This document shows positions 35,297 through 44,448 of a stretch of 64,000 nt of DNA, piece by piece. The notes below the pieces were generated by a model. That model saw only the letters and a list, made by a program, of their open reading frames with translations. It was not told the origin of the DNA and searched no databases. The first letter of the stretch is position 1. Every line of letters starts with the position of its first letter. Source of the stretch: Pelotomaculum_C sp050950345 (lineage in GTDB: Bacteria > Bacillota > Desulfotomaculia > Desulfotomaculales > Pelotomaculaceae); assembly GCA_050950345.1 (NCBI GenBank), contig JBMNHK010000010.1:1-64000 (forward strand), given 5' to 3'. The translations under genes were made by a program, and so were the position numbers.

Positions 35297-35764
35297 ATGT
35301 CTTTAAGTGAGGGCAACAACAATTTTATTGACCGCGATGGTATCCTATTCAAAGTCAGGCTTGATTTTAAATCAAATGGCAAGCCGGGACGCCTGCTTTT
35401 TGGGGGAAAGACCTCCGAAAAAACAGCTGAGGAATTAAGGGAACAACAGATGGCCATATTCAGGAATGTTCCAATCCAAGGCATTCAAATTATGGATATA
35501 GATATCAGCACCGATATCTACACCATGTATGATGAATTGGAAAATACAGATGCTGCGTATGCACCGATGGTATTGACTGTTAAAGCTGACAATTTGGAGT
35601 GCATAGTTCGCTTTATTACCAGGGAGGATTTTAGAAAAATAGATATTCTCGATCCGGCGTCTATTACTCTCAGTCATTATGAACTGGAACGATTATTATT
35701 CAAGGTACATGAGGAAATGAGAGAGTACAGGTTTCGCTTGGAAAAGAAGTTTAATATAAAATAA
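35297..35764 (+). CDS. Conserved-looking hypothetical protein
   Basis: 155 residues, soluble, no signal or membrane segment. GAAGGAGG precedes the ATG. The sequence alternates beta-like and helical stretches: FIDRDGILFKVRLDF, then IQGIQIMDIDIS, APMVLTVKADNLECIVRF, ending in a charged helix rich in Glu and Arg. No domain was recognised. It lies between rluB and the HutP-like gene on the same strand; context does not reveal a role. Confidence 0.7.
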   Translation: MSLSEGNNNFIDRDGILFKVRLDFKSNGKPGRLLFGGKTSEKTAEELREQQMAIFRNVPIQGIQIMDIDISTDIYTMYDELENTDAAYAPMVLTVKADNLECIVRFITREDFRKIDILDPASITLSHYELERLLFKVHEEMREYRFRLEKKFNIK

Positions 35765-35812
35765 AATCCCCTTCACTAGTATGTTTCAGTAACTGTGGGA
35801 GGTGATTCCTTA

Positions 35813-36232
35813 ATGGGCCTTATTGGTAGTAAAAAAGTAGCCAGAGCGGCAATTGAAATGGCATTGTCTGAAAGCCGCGAGGAGGAGAAGGTTTTTAAAC
35901 AACGTTTTTTGTCGGAAGGGATTAAGACAGCCGCGGTGGACTATGGGGGCGATTTCATTGCTTCAGTAAACAAAATAATTGAACGGGCAGTGGTTGCAGC
36001 TAAACGGGAAGGCTTGATCAAGGAATCACATGCTGATGAAGGTGCCGTTGCAGGGGCAACTCATGAGGCTCTCTTACAGATAAAGAACAAGGCTATCGGT
36101 TTTAACGTCGGAGGAAAGATCGGTATTGCCAGGCAGGGTGACCATATCGGTGTAGCTGTATTTATTGGAGTTGGACTGTTGCATTTGGATGATGTTGCCA
36201 TCGGTTTGGGTCACAGGGCAGCTCAGAGTTGA
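35813..36232 (+). CDS. HutP-like RNA-binding regulator
   Basis: 139 residues. The C-terminal half matches HutP: ESHADEGAVAGATHEAL (compare the ESHA...EAL of Bacillus HutP, whose His residues bind Mg2+ and histidine), then GKIGIARQGDHIGVAVFIGVG and IGLGHR. Bacillus HutP binds L-histidine and opens a terminator upstream of hut genes. No histidine-utilisation gene is nearby, so here it may regulate a different transcript. Start at ATG 35813, seven bases after GGGAGGTGAT; a GTG six codons earlier precedes the site. Confidence 0.72.
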   Translation: MGLIGSKKVARAAIEMALSESREEEKVFKQRFLSEGIKTAAVDYGGDFIASVNKIIERAVVAAKREGLIKESHADEGAVAGATHEALLQIKNKAIGFNVGGKIGIARQGDHIGVAVFIGVGLLHLDDVAIGLGHRAAQS

Positions 36233-36276
36233 ATACATTTTCACTTTTAAGGCGCATTACTAACCTTATTATAGTG

Positions 36277-36300
36277 GAGCACTCCTTGTGGAGTGCTCTT
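36277..36300 (+). terminator. Hairpin after the HutP-like gene
   Basis: GAGCACTCC and GGAGTGCTC form a perfect 9-bp stem with a 4-nt loop, followed by TTAATAT. Likely a weak terminator or attenuator in front of aroA. Confidence 0.6.
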
Positions 36301-36335
36301 AATATAAAACAAATATTTTGGGAGGGGAGTTGTCA

Positions 36336-37628
36336 TTGGAATTATTAGTTAAACAAGGCAGAGCCCTGCGAGGTACAATCGTTGCTCCGGGTGACAAATC
36401 CATTTCCCACCGCGCTTTGATGCTGGGTGCTTTGGCCGAGGGACAAACAGTTGTTACCAATTTTTTACCGGGTGAAGATTGTATTGCAACCATGAATTGT
36501 CTGGAAAAACTAGGAGTGGAAATGCACGGTCCGGAGGCAGGTCGGGTTATTATTAATGGGTGTGGTCTTGACAACCTGTCTGAGCCGGCAGATGTCCTAT
36601 ATGCCGGCAACTCCGGTACTACGATGCGACTGCTCCTGGGCATTCTGGCCGGACAGCCTTTTTTTAGTGTCATCAGCGGTGATGCATCTTTACGGCGCAG
36701 GCCCATGGCCAGGGTAGCCAGACCTCTGGAGAAAATGGGGGCAAGGATTGACGGCCGGCAGGAAGGCAACCTGGCTCCTTTGACTGTGCGAGGCGGGGCG
36801 TTAAAGCCAATTGATTATTTATCTCCTGTGGCCAGTGCCCAGGTAAAGTCGTCAGTTCTGCTGGCCGGATTGTTTGCCCAGGGTGAGACTTCGGTAACCG
36901 AGCCATATCGTTCCCGGGACCATACCGAACGAATGCTAAAGTATTTTGGCGCCCAGGTGGAGGTTTCGGATACCACAGTAGTGGTGCGGGGCCGGCCGAA
37001 TCTTCTGGCTAAAAGAATTAACGTGCCTGGTGACATATCTTCCGCTGCTTTCTTAATGGTTGCTGCTGCCGCGGTGCCCGGCTCAGATCTGACCATAACC
37101 GGTGTGGGAATTAATCCCACTAGAAGCGGTCTTGTTGATGTCCTTAAGGAGATGGGTGCTTCTATTGAGCTGTTAAATCTTCACGAATCCAGCGGTGAAA
37201 GGGTAGCAGACATCAGGGTGCGATACCAGGGGAAGCTCAAGGGTGTAACAGTTGGCGGCGAACTAATTCCCCGCTTAATTGATGAAATCCCTGTTCTGGT
37301 TGTGGCGGCAGCCCTGGCTGAAGGTAAAACGGAAATTCGGGATGCCTCTGAACTGAAGGTTAAGGAAAGCAACAGGATCTCTTCTGTAGCCAGGCTGCTT
37401 GCCGGTTTTGGGGCGCAGGTGACTGAATTGCCGGATGGTCTCACGGTGAGAGGGGGTACTCCTTTAGAAGGCTGTTCTTGCCAGGCCAATGGCGATCACC
37501 GCATAGCTATGTCGGCCTGCGTAGCAGCTTTGTTGGCCAGGGGAACCACCCGGATCCAGGGTGCAGAGTGCATCAATGTTTCTTATCCAGGCTTTCAAGA
37601 TGTATTAAAATCCTTGCAAGTAGAATAA
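36336..37628 (+). CDS. aroA: 3-phosphoshikimate 1-carboxyvinyltransferase (EPSP synthase)
   Basis: 430 residues. Family motifs: PGDKSISHRALMLGALAEG, YAGNSGTTMRLLLGILAG, GDASLRRRPMARVA, then LIDEIPVLVVAAALAEG and KVKESNRISSVA, ending HRIAMS. It joins shikimate-3-phosphate and PEP, the sixth step of aromatic amino-acid synthesis. TTG start at 36336, eight bases after GGGAGGGG; earlier TTG codons lie within or before that site. First gene of a run aroA-cmk-plsC-ispH/rpsA seen in many clostridia. Confidence 0.95.
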   Translation: MELLVKQGRALRGTIVAPGDKSISHRALMLGALAEGQTVVTNFLPGEDCIATMNCLEKLGVEMHGPEAGRVIINGCGLDNLSEPADVLYAGNSGTTMRLLLGILAGQPFFSVISGDASLRRRPMARVARPLEKMGARIDGRQEGNLAPLTVRGGALKPIDYLSPVASAQVKSSVLLAGLFAQGETSVTEPYRSRDHTERMLKYFGAQVEVSDTTVVVRGRPNLLAKRINVPGDISSAAFLMVAAAAVPGSDLTITGVGINPTRSGLVDVLKEMGASIELLNLHESSGERVADIRVRYQGKLKGVTVGGELIPRLIDEIPVLVVAAALAEGKTEIRDASELKVKESNRISSVARLLAGFGAQVTELPDGLTVRGGTPLEGCSCQANGDHRIAMSACVAALLARGTTRIQGAECINVSYPGFQDVLKSLQVE

Positions 37629-37758
37629 TGAAACAGAAAGATTTTTGTTTCCCGGCACTTTTCTGCAATAAACCAAAGAATAAAAAGGATAAAATAGTAT
37701 CCTGTCGAATAATTACATGCTATTGTAATAAATGTCAGTTGTTTGTTGGAGGGAGTCT

Positions 37759-38448
37759 ATGACTGCTCGACCTAATATAGCCATTGACGGGCCTGCCGGA
37801 GCAGGCAAAAGCACCGTTGCCAGACTGGTCGCTAAGCGTCTTGGTTATTTGTACATAGATACAGGGGCAATGTATCGGGCTTTGACCTTAAAGGCACTGC
37901 GTGAAGGTATTGATTTGCATGATCACCAAAGGCTAGGCCAGTTGGCTTCTAATGTTACAATTAACCTTAAGCACAGTCAGGAGGGAAATCTGTCCGTCTG
38001 GTTGGATGGTGAGGATGTTACTGACGAGATTCGTTCGCCGGCCGTTTCAAACAGTGTTTCTCTAGTTGCTAAAGTACCGGCAGTGCGCCGCAGGCTGCTT
38101 CAGTTGCAACAGAAGATGGCCAGCGGTGGGGGTGTTGTCATGGAAGGACGGGATATCGGCAAAGCTGTCCTGCCTGATGCCGGAGTAAAAATCTATCTAA
38201 CTGCCGCCGCTGGTGTAAGGGCTGAACGCCGCTGGAAGGAACTTATCGGCAAGGGTGTCAAGGTTGAGAAAAGTGATATCGAAAAAGAACTTTTCCAAAG
38301 GGATTTAATTGATACCTCCAGGGAGGTAGACCCGCTGTCACCGGCAGCTGATGCCATGATCATTGACAGCACTTCATATGCGGTTGATGGTGTTGTTGAT
38401 TTGATTGTAGCCAGGGTAACAGGAGAAAGGAAAAACAATGATCCTTAG
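37759..38448 (+). CDS. cmk: Cytidylate kinase
   Basis: 229 residues. P-loop IDGPAGAGKSTVARLVAKRLGY, TGAMYRALTLKA, the CMP-binding insert (GEDVTDEIRSPAVSNSVS), and MEGRDIGKAVLPDAGVKIYL. Phosphorylates CMP and dCMP. ATG start after GGAGGG. The 3' end overlaps plsC by 11 nt. Confidence 0.95.
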   Translation: MTARPNIAIDGPAGAGKSTVARLVAKRLGYLYIDTGAMYRALTLKALREGIDLHDHQRLGQLASNVTINLKHSQEGNLSVWLDGEDVTDEIRSPAVSNSVSLVAKVPAVRRRLLQLQQKMASGGGVVMEGRDIGKAVLPDAGVKIYLTAAAGVRAERRWKELIGKGVKVEKSDIEKELFQRDLIDTSREVDPLSPAADAMIIDSTSYAVDGVVDLIVARVTGERKNNDP

Positions 38449-39013
38449 TTTGCTTAAAGCTGGGGCCAGGCTGGTGCTTAAAGTGCAAAGATGCTGGGAG
38501 ATCCAGGGCTCTGAAAACATACCTGTTACAGGTGGAGTTCTGTTAGCTGCCAATCATGTCAGCTACTGGGATCCGGTTGCAATTGTATGTGCTATTGAAC
38601 GGCAGGTTTATTTTATGGCCAAAGCAGAACTCTTTAATATTCCAATAATTGGTTATGCTGTGCGTGTTTCAGGTGCATTTCCGGTGCGCAGGGATGCCAC
38701 CGATCGCCGGGCCTTAAGAACGGCTTTGCGGTTGCTGCAGCAGGGTGAGGTTGTCGGTATTTTCCCGGAAGGTACCAGGAACAAGAGTGAAGGCACGCTG
38801 CAGCCCCATCTTGGAGCGGCCATGCTGGCTCTTAAAACCGGTGTGCCTGTTGTACCCATTGCGGTTATTGGCTCCAGGGGGGTGATTGGCAAGCTCATAG
38901 TCAGGATCGGTCAGCCGCTACATTTTGAGATGGCCTTAAAACCATCTAAAGATGAATTGGAAAAAATTAGTGGCCGCATTATGCAGGATATTAACTTGCT
39001 TTTAAAGATATAA
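38438..39013 (+). CDS. plsC: 1-acyl-sn-glycerol-3-phosphate acyltransferase
   Basis: 191 residues. The acyltransferase H-x4-D motif is in ANHVSYWDPV and the glycerophosphate-binding motif is FPEGTRNKSEG; a third block reads VVPIAVIGSRGVI. It makes phosphatidic acid at the membrane. The start overlaps cmk, and ispH/rpsA follows 84 nt later, the usual clostridial gene order. Confidence 0.92.
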   Translation: MILSLLKAGARLVLKVQRCWEIQGSENIPVTGGVLLAANHVSYWDPVAIVCAIERQVYFMAKAELFNIPIIGYAVRVSGAFPVRRDATDRRALRTALRLLQQGEVVGIFPEGTRNKSEGTLQPHLGAAMLALKTGVPVVPIAVIGSRGVIGKLIVRIGQPLHFEMALKPSKDELEKISGRIMQDINLLLKI

Positions 39014-39097
39014 CGCTATTTTCTGAAAAGATACGGTATCAGGAAGGAAAATAGAGTATTTTATAGAATGTCTTAATGTTAGATTATAGGTGAGCTT

Positions 39098-41104
39098 ATG
39101 GAAATATTGTTGGCTGAGGTCTCTGGCTTTTGTTATGGTGTGAAAAGGGCTGTCGATATCGCCGGGAACACTGTTCGCAGTTGCTCTAAGCCGGTTTTTT
39201 CCCTGGGGCCACTGATCCACAATCCGCAAGTGGTTGAGCAAATGCGCCAATCAGGCATCAGGGACGTTGATAATATCAATGAACTTAAAGAAGGAGCATT
39301 GATTATCAGGTCACATGGAGTGACCCCGGCTGTTTTGAACCAGGCCCGGGCCCAGGGATTGAAGATAGTGGACGCGACTTGTCCTTTTGTTGGTAGGGCC
39401 CAGGCGATAGCCAGTGATATGTCAGAGCAGGGTTATCAGGTCGTAATTGTCGGAGACAAGAATCATCCCGAAGTTCATGGTATACTGGGTTGGGCAGGGA
39501 ATAGAGCAGAGATTGTCGCCGATGCGAAGGAAGCAAGCCAAATTAAGGTTTTGGGCAACGTCGCGGTTGTAGCCCAAACAACACAACGCGAAGAAAATTT
39601 TAACGCTGTTGTTGAAACGCTGGAGAGAGCCGGGGTGATGGTCAAGGCTTATAAGACCATTTGTAACGCAACAGCTGAGCGCCAAAAAGCTGCCTGTGAA
39701 CTTGCACGTCAAGTTGATGTGATGATCGTGGTGGGGGGCGCTGAAAGCGCCAACACTAGAAAGTTGGCTGAAATCTGCCGTTCCTGCGGTACTACCACTT
39801 ATCATATTGAGGAGGCAGGCGAACTGGATCCGTCTTGGTTTCGGGGAGTGAGGGCAGCGGGGTTAACAGCAGGTGCGTCTACACCTGACTGGATAATAGA
39901 GGAGGTTATGAGTCGAATGAGCGAGTTTGAGGAGCTAAATAACTCTGAGGAGGGTATGCAGAACGCAGTTGAGGTAAAAACCGTCCGCAATGGTGAAATT
40001 GTAACTGGCACGGTTGTGCAGATTGATCAGGACGAAGTAGTGGTGGATGTTGGGGCTAAATCGGAAGGTGTTATTCCAATAAGGGAACTATCTTGCTGTG
40101 AGGTTACCTCCATCCAGGATATTGTCAAGGTGGGGGATCAAATAGAGGTTTATGTATTGAAAGCAGAAGACAATGAAGGCCGGTTGATCCTTTCCAAAGA
40201 AAAGGCTGATGCTGAAAGGGCCTGGACGGATTTAGAGGAAGCTCTGGAGACGGGTCAGGCAGTAGAAGGCACTGTCCGTGAAGTTGTTAAAGGCGGTCTC
40301 CTTGTGGACCTGGGAGTAAGAGCTTTCCTGCCTGCTTCTCTTGTTGACCGGGGATATGTAGAAGACCTTTCCAAATATCTGGGACAGGATATCAACGTTC
40401 GGGTAATCGAAATTAACCGGGCCAAGAAAAAGGTGATCTTGTCTCGCAAAGCGATTTTAGAAGAGGAATTTACCAGGCTTCGTCAGGAGCTTATGAACAC
40501 CCTGGAAGAAGGTCAGGCTGTTAAAGGTGTGGTAAGGCGACTGACTCAGTTCGGGGCTTTTATTGATATCGGCGGGGTGGACGGTCTGTTGCATATATCA
40601 GAAATGGCCTGGCACCGCATTAACCACCCGTCTGAAGTGGTTAACATCGGCGATGAGATTGAAGTAAAGGTGCTGAGAGTTGACCGGGAGAGTGAAAAAA
40701 TATCCCTCGGTTTAAAACAGCTCTTGCCCAATCCCTGGGACACAGTTGAGCAAAAATACCCTGTGAACAGTATTGTTACGGCGAAAGTAGTACGTCTGGC
40801 TCCCTTTGGTGCTTTCGTTCAGCTGGAGCCAGGGGTGGAAGGACTGGTTCATATCTCCCATTTGGCTGATAGACATGTGGCCAAACCTGATGAGGTTGTG
40901 ACAGAAGGGGAAGAAGTAAATGTCAAGGTGCTAAGCGTTGATCCAGCTGAAAAAAGGATCCGTTTATCGATAAGAGAGGTAACCGGAGAAAAACAGGCTA
41001 GAGAATATAAGGAATACAAAGAACATAACCATCAAAAGAAAACTGAGGATAACAGCGATGTAGTTACCATAGGTGACATGGTAGGGGATTTGTTCAATAA
41101 GTAA
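39098..41104 (+). CDS. ispH: IspH - ribosomal protein S1 fusion
   Basis: 668 residues, two functions in one chain. Residues 1-275 are 4-hydroxy-3-methylbut-2-enyl diphosphate reductase (last step of the MEP isoprenoid pathway), with 4Fe-4S Cys12, Cys95 and Cys189 and the NHPEVHG motif. Residues about 300-630 contain four S1 RNA-binding domains, beginning near 300, 386, 472 and 557 (GAFIDIGGVDGLLHISE, GAFVQLEPGVEGLVHIS). This fusion is known in clostridia and Peptococcaceae. The tail is Lys/Glu-rich. AGGTGAG precedes the ATG. A strong terminator follows. Confidence 0.95.
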   Translation: MEILLAEVSGFCYGVKRAVDIAGNTVRSCSKPVFSLGPLIHNPQVVEQMRQSGIRDVDNINELKEGALIIRSHGVTPAVLNQARAQGLKIVDATCPFVGRAQAIASDMSEQGYQVVIVGDKNHPEVHGILGWAGNRAEIVADAKEASQIKVLGNVAVVAQTTQREENFNAVVETLERAGVMVKAYKTICNATAERQKAACELARQVDVMIVVGGAESANTRKLAEICRSCGTTTYHIEEAGELDPSWFRGVRAAGLTAGASTPDWIIEEVMSRMSEFEELNNSEEGMQNAVEVKTVRNGEIVTGTVVQIDQDEVVVDVGAKSEGVIPIRELSCCEVTSIQDIVKVGDQIEVYVLKAEDNEGRLILSKEKADAERAWTDLEEALETGQAVEGTVREVVKGGLLVDLGVRAFLPASLVDRGYVEDLSKYLGQDINVRVIEINRAKKKVILSRKAILEEEFTRLRQELMNTLEEGQAVKGVVRRLTQFGAFIDIGGVDGLLHISEMAWHRINHPSEVVNIGDEIEVKVLRVDRESEKISLGLKQLLPNPWDTVEQKYPVNSIVTAKVVRLAPFGAFVQLEPGVEGLVHISHLADRHVAKPDEVVTEGEEVNVKVLSVDPAEKRIRLSIREVTGEKQAREYKEYKEHNHQKKTEDNSDVVTIGDMVGDLFNK

Positions 41105-41172
41105 TACCCTTTAACCTACACCAGGTACAGTAAAGAGCTGGTATTAATCTGCATAATCCTTTAACTGGTAAG

Positions 41173-41196
41173 AGCGGCGCAAAGCCGCTTTTTTTT
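41173..41196 (+). terminator. Intrinsic terminator after ispH/rpsA
   Basis: AGCGGC and GCCGCT stem, 5-nt loop, eight T residues. Confidence 0.85.
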
Positions 41197-41260
41197 GTAT
41201 ATATTTCAGGCGGTGGGGCAGTCTAACTGTGATCTTTACTAGTACAGGAGGCTGGTGCGT

Positions 41261-42049
41261 GTGGAGCAATTCCCCATTGGTATTATTGTATTAATTGTTG
41301 TAACCGTGCTCATATACCTTGGTTTGGCACAGCGGGCACTGGACAGGATGAGACTTAGCGATCGGGGTGCCTTGCTTGTGATCGGGGCCATAATATTGGG
41401 CAGCTTCGTCAATATTCCTATCCCTTTTTTACCTTACCAAACCTCAATAAACCTTGGAGGAGCCATTGTACCTGTGGTCCTGGCTATATACTTATTGGTC
41501 AAGGCCGGCACAACCAGGGAATGGTCCAGAGCATTGCTGGGGGCATTATTAACAGCTGTTGTTGTATATATCATCGGTTCTCTAATCAATACAGGAACAA
41601 GAGTTGAGCCTGCGGGACGCTATGCAATCATTGATGCCATCTATCTTTATCCTTTAGCCGGAGGTATTGTGGCTTACTTGCTGGGTAGATCCAGGCGGGC
41701 GGCTTTTATAGCTGCTACCCTGGGCGTACTTCTGGTGGATGTTTTCCATTATATCTGGCTCCTGGGGCAAAGCGCCCCGGCTAATTACGTTGTTAGCATA
41801 GGAGGCGCCGGAGCATTTGATACTATTGTCCTGGCCGGCATAGTGGCCATACTGTTGGCTGAGATTATAGGAGAATCTTTTGAAAGGCTTTCTGGCGGGC
41901 CCAGTGCCAAAGGAAGACCGGAGAATTTAGTCAAGGGGTTGAAAAAGCCGGAATTCAGAAATACTGAACAACAGGGAGAAGGAATGGAAGTGCGGTCTGG
42001 ATTAAAGCAAGAAAAAAGAAAGGTGGCTGACCTTGATGAACGTGAGTAA
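41261..42049 (+). CDS. DUF1614 family membrane protein
   Basis: 262 residues with about six to seven hydrophobic helices (starting FPIGIIVLIVVTVLIYLG) and a charged cytoplasmic tail of about 55 residues. Segments such as LGSFVNIPI, INLGGAIVPV and AIIDAIYLYPLAGGI fit DUF1614 proteins of spore-forming clostridia. Function unknown. GTG start at 41261, nine bases after GGAGG. It overlaps spoIIP by 14 nt, and this coupling suggests a role linked to sporulation. Confidence 0.8.
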   Translation: MEQFPIGIIVLIVVTVLIYLGLAQRALDRMRLSDRGALLVIGAIILGSFVNIPIPFLPYQTSINLGGAIVPVVLAIYLLVKAGTTREWSRALLGALLTAVVVYIIGSLINTGTRVEPAGRYAIIDAIYLYPLAGGIVAYLLGRSRRAAFIAATLGVLLVDVFHYIWLLGQSAPANYVVSIGGAGAFDTIVLAGIVAILLAEIIGESFERLSGGPSAKGRPENLVKGLKKPEFRNTEQQGEGMEVRSGLKQEKRKVADLDERE

Positions 42050-43328
42050 AGTTAGAATCTTATTTGGCTCTGTAGTGATTTTAGCTTCACTATTGTTTGT
42101 ATCAGTATACACATCAGGCAGCTTCAGACTGGACCGGCAAGCGCTTGCCCTGCCGCAACTCTTTAACCGGGACACCCCGGATCATCTGGTCGATAATATC
42201 ACAACTATTGTTGATGAAAACGGAGAAATGCTCAGCATGATGGCCCGCATGACTTATGTTGGTGATCAGCTCTATACCGCCGACGGCCGCAGTTACCGGA
42301 TCAACCGGGTTGACGGTGAGCGGGCGGAAGCAACGTTTCTGGGGATGGATCCGCAAATTGTAGCCTATAATGAATTTTATACCAACCAGGTGGCTACCGC
42401 GACGGCGAACAACGCTGGACAGAATAACAGCTCGATAGCTATCTACCATACTCATTCTGCCGAATCATATGTTCCCACGGATGGAAAAGATAGTATTCCC
42501 TTCCAGGGAGGTATTTACCAGATAGGCCAGACTATGGCGGATAAGCTACAAGGCAAGGGGGTCAACGTAAAATATGACGAGACGCCTCACGACCCCCACG
42601 ATAACAACGCTTATGTCCGCTCCCGCAGGACAGCAGCCAGGTTATTGGAAGAAAAACCTGCTGCGATTTTCGATGTCCACCGGGATGGCATACCGGATCC
42701 TGCTTATTACCGGGCTACGATTGATGGTCAAAAGGTAGCCAGGCTACGCCTGGTGGTTGGTCGACAGAACCCTCGCATGGATGCCAATATGGACTTTGCT
42801 AAACGGATGATGGCTGCAGCCAATAACATGCACAACCAGGTGGTCAAGGAGATCTTCGTGGCCAAGGGAAGTTACAACCAGGATCTGGCCCCGCATGCCC
42901 TCCTGATCGAGGCAGGCACCCATACAAACACCAAGGAAGAAGCTGCCACAGGTGTGGCTTTATTCTCAGAAGCAGTACCTACCGTATTGGGTCTTGCTGT
43001 CGGGGGCACAGGGACTCCCGCAGCACCTGGCGGCGCCAATCCTGCCGGTTCCGACGGAGGAGCAGGCAAAGCCCTGGCCTGGATTCTTGGTCTCACAGCA
43101 GTGGGTGGTTTGGGCTTCCTTCTCCTCAGTTCCGGCAGTTTGGAAAACGCCAAAAAACGCATCTCTGGTTTTGGCAAGGAGTTTACAAGCTTTTTGGGGC
43201 CGCGACCTGCAGCCCGCAAAAAAGAAGCACAAAAAAATACATCTGTAAACAGCAAGGAGTATAAAGACTTTGATCCTCTGGCTGATCAAACTCTTGAAAA
43301 GGACAAAGATGATCTTTCGAAGGACTAA
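42036..43328 (+). CDS. spoIIP: Stage II sporulation protein P
   Basis: 430 residues. N-terminal membrane anchor (ILFGSVVILASLLFVSVY), a linker, then the SpoIIP amidase/endopeptidase domain with IYHTHSAESY, AIFDVHRDG and LLIEAGTHTN, which carry the zinc ligands and catalytic residues. SpoIIP works with SpoIID and SpoIIM to strip septal peptidoglycan during engulfment. A second hydrophobic segment near residues 347-365 (LAWILGLTAVGGLGFLLL) and a basic tail of about 60 residues follow, which Bacillus SpoIIP lacks. ATG at 42036, nine bases after AAGGTGG. Confidence 0.93.
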   Translation: MNVSKVRILFGSVVILASLLFVSVYTSGSFRLDRQALALPQLFNRDTPDHLVDNITTIVDENGEMLSMMARMTYVGDQLYTADGRSYRINRVDGERAEATFLGMDPQIVAYNEFYTNQVATATANNAGQNNSSIAIYHTHSAESYVPTDGKDSIPFQGGIYQIGQTMADKLQGKGVNVKYDETPHDPHDNNAYVRSRRTAARLLEEKPAAIFDVHRDGIPDPAYYRATIDGQKVARLRLVVGRQNPRMDANMDFAKRMMAAANNMHNQVVKEIFVAKGSYNQDLAPHALLIEAGTHTNTKEEAATGVALFSEAVPTVLGLAVGGTGTPAAPGGANPAGSDGGAGKALAWILGLTAVGGLGFLLLSSGSLENAKKRISGFGKEFTSFLGPRPAARKKEAQKNTSVNSKEYKDFDPLADQTLEKDKDDLSKD

Positions 43329-43340
43329 GGTGGAGGCAGT

Positions 43341-44249
43341 ATGTTAAACTTCATACCTGATTACTTGCAGGTAATTCTCGCCGGTGTCATAGCGGGTACT
43401 TTAAACAGGGTTGTCCTGTTGCGCATTGACTACCGGCAGTATCCTGGCTATCCGCACGGCTACCTGGGACATGTTTTTTTAGGGTTTGTTGCTTCTGCTT
43501 TGGGAGCCGTGGCGATTCCGGCAATCATGAAGCCGGATTTTGCCGCGGCTACTTTTTTAGCTCTGGCCGTTCAGCAATTTAGGGAGATTCGCAATATCGA
43601 GCGCAGTACCCTTGAAAGCCTGGAAAGAAGTGAATTGGTTAGGAGAGGACTTGACTATATTGAGGGCATAGCCCGTACTTTTGAGGCCCGAAATTACCTG
43701 GTGATGGGGACAGCTTTTGTTACCAGCCTCGCGGCTCAGGTAGGAGGAATGTGGCTGGCGCTGGTAATAGCACTTATCGCGCTGCTGATTAGCAAATATT
43801 TCATGTCTGGTTTGGTTATTGGCGATATATGTGAGGTGGTTCCGGCCCAGCTAAGCTTCAAGGGAGCTATTTTAATGGTGGACGAGATCGGAATTATTAA
43901 TGTGGGCTTAAAGGAGCTGCGCGACAAGATTCTACAGGAGGGACTGGCTGTTAAGCTAAAACCCAGGGACGGTAACGCCAGGTCTACTCTACACGACATT
44001 GGCCAGCGCAACGCCATTGCCTTTAACGCTGCAGTAATCCTGGGTACCAAAAAAGAGGTGGATCTACCGGAATTCACGCCCCTGGCCAGGAAAAACCCTG
44101 ACACCGGGGAGGTTGGCTTATATATCATGCCTGTTGAGCGGGATATAGAGCAACTTATCGCAGCAGTCAAGCTAACCCCGGTGCTGGAAAGCGCCAGAAG
44201 TAAACCCTTACTGGCCGGGCTTCCTTATAAAGAACAAAAGAGCAGGTGA
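43341..44249 (+). CDS. YIEGIA family membrane protein
   Basis: 302 residues, with hydrophobic segments near the N-terminus and around 130-160. It contains the family-defining YIEGIA stretch (LDYIEGIARTFEARNYLV), and MVDEIGIINVGLKELRD. Found in spore formers, always with a small capping partner, encoded next. Located 13 nt after spoIIP in the same run. Precise function unknown, presumed sporulation-related. Confidence 0.88.
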   Translation: MLNFIPDYLQVILAGVIAGTLNRVVLLRIDYRQYPGYPHGYLGHVFLGFVASALGAVAIPAIMKPDFAAATFLALAVQQFREIRNIERSTLESLERSELVRRGLDYIEGIARTFEARNYLVMGTAFVTSLAAQVGGMWLALVIALIALLISKYFMSGLVIGDICEVVPAQLSFKGAILMVDEIGIINVGLKELRDKILQEGLAVKLKPRDGNARSTLHDIGQRNAIAFNAAVILGTKKEVDLPEFTPLARKNPDTGEVGLYIMPVERDIEQLIAAVKLTPVLESARSKPLLAGLPYKEQKSR

Positions 44250-44256
44250 AAGCATT

Positions 44257-44448
44257 TTGAGTGAGCAACCAGCCGGTGTCATTCTGGCTATTGTTACCCA
44301 ACAGACCGCCGGAGTAGGTGGCGGTGCGCCCATTTTTTTTGTCCGTGACGAGGCAGAACAGCAGAAGGTGGCCGGTTACCTGGCAAGAATACTTGACGCC
44401 AACGTACATGACCTGGAAAACGGTTCTTTGATTCTGGTTAAACACTGA
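44257..44448 (+). CDS. Capping complex subunit for YIEGIA
   Basis: 63 residues, no membrane segment. The small partner of YIEGIA proteins, with ILAIVTQQTAGVGGGAPIFF and VHDLENGSLILV. TTG start after AGGTGAAAG, 7 nt behind the YIEGIA gene. Its stop overlaps the next start as TGATG, so translation is coupled. Confidence 0.82.
   Translation: MSEQPAGVILAIVTQQTAGVGGGAPIFFVRDEAEQQKVAGYLARILDANVHDLENGSLILVKH

Noticed and set aside
36299..36769. 156-codon minus-strand frame overlapping aroA
   Set aside because: Shadow of the conserved aroA frame; no ribosome binding site and no recognisable domain.
39098..41104. Possible frameshift or assembly fusion of ispH and rpsA
   Set aside because: This in-frame fusion is a known arrangement in clostridia, and all Fe-S ligands and four S1 domains are intact.
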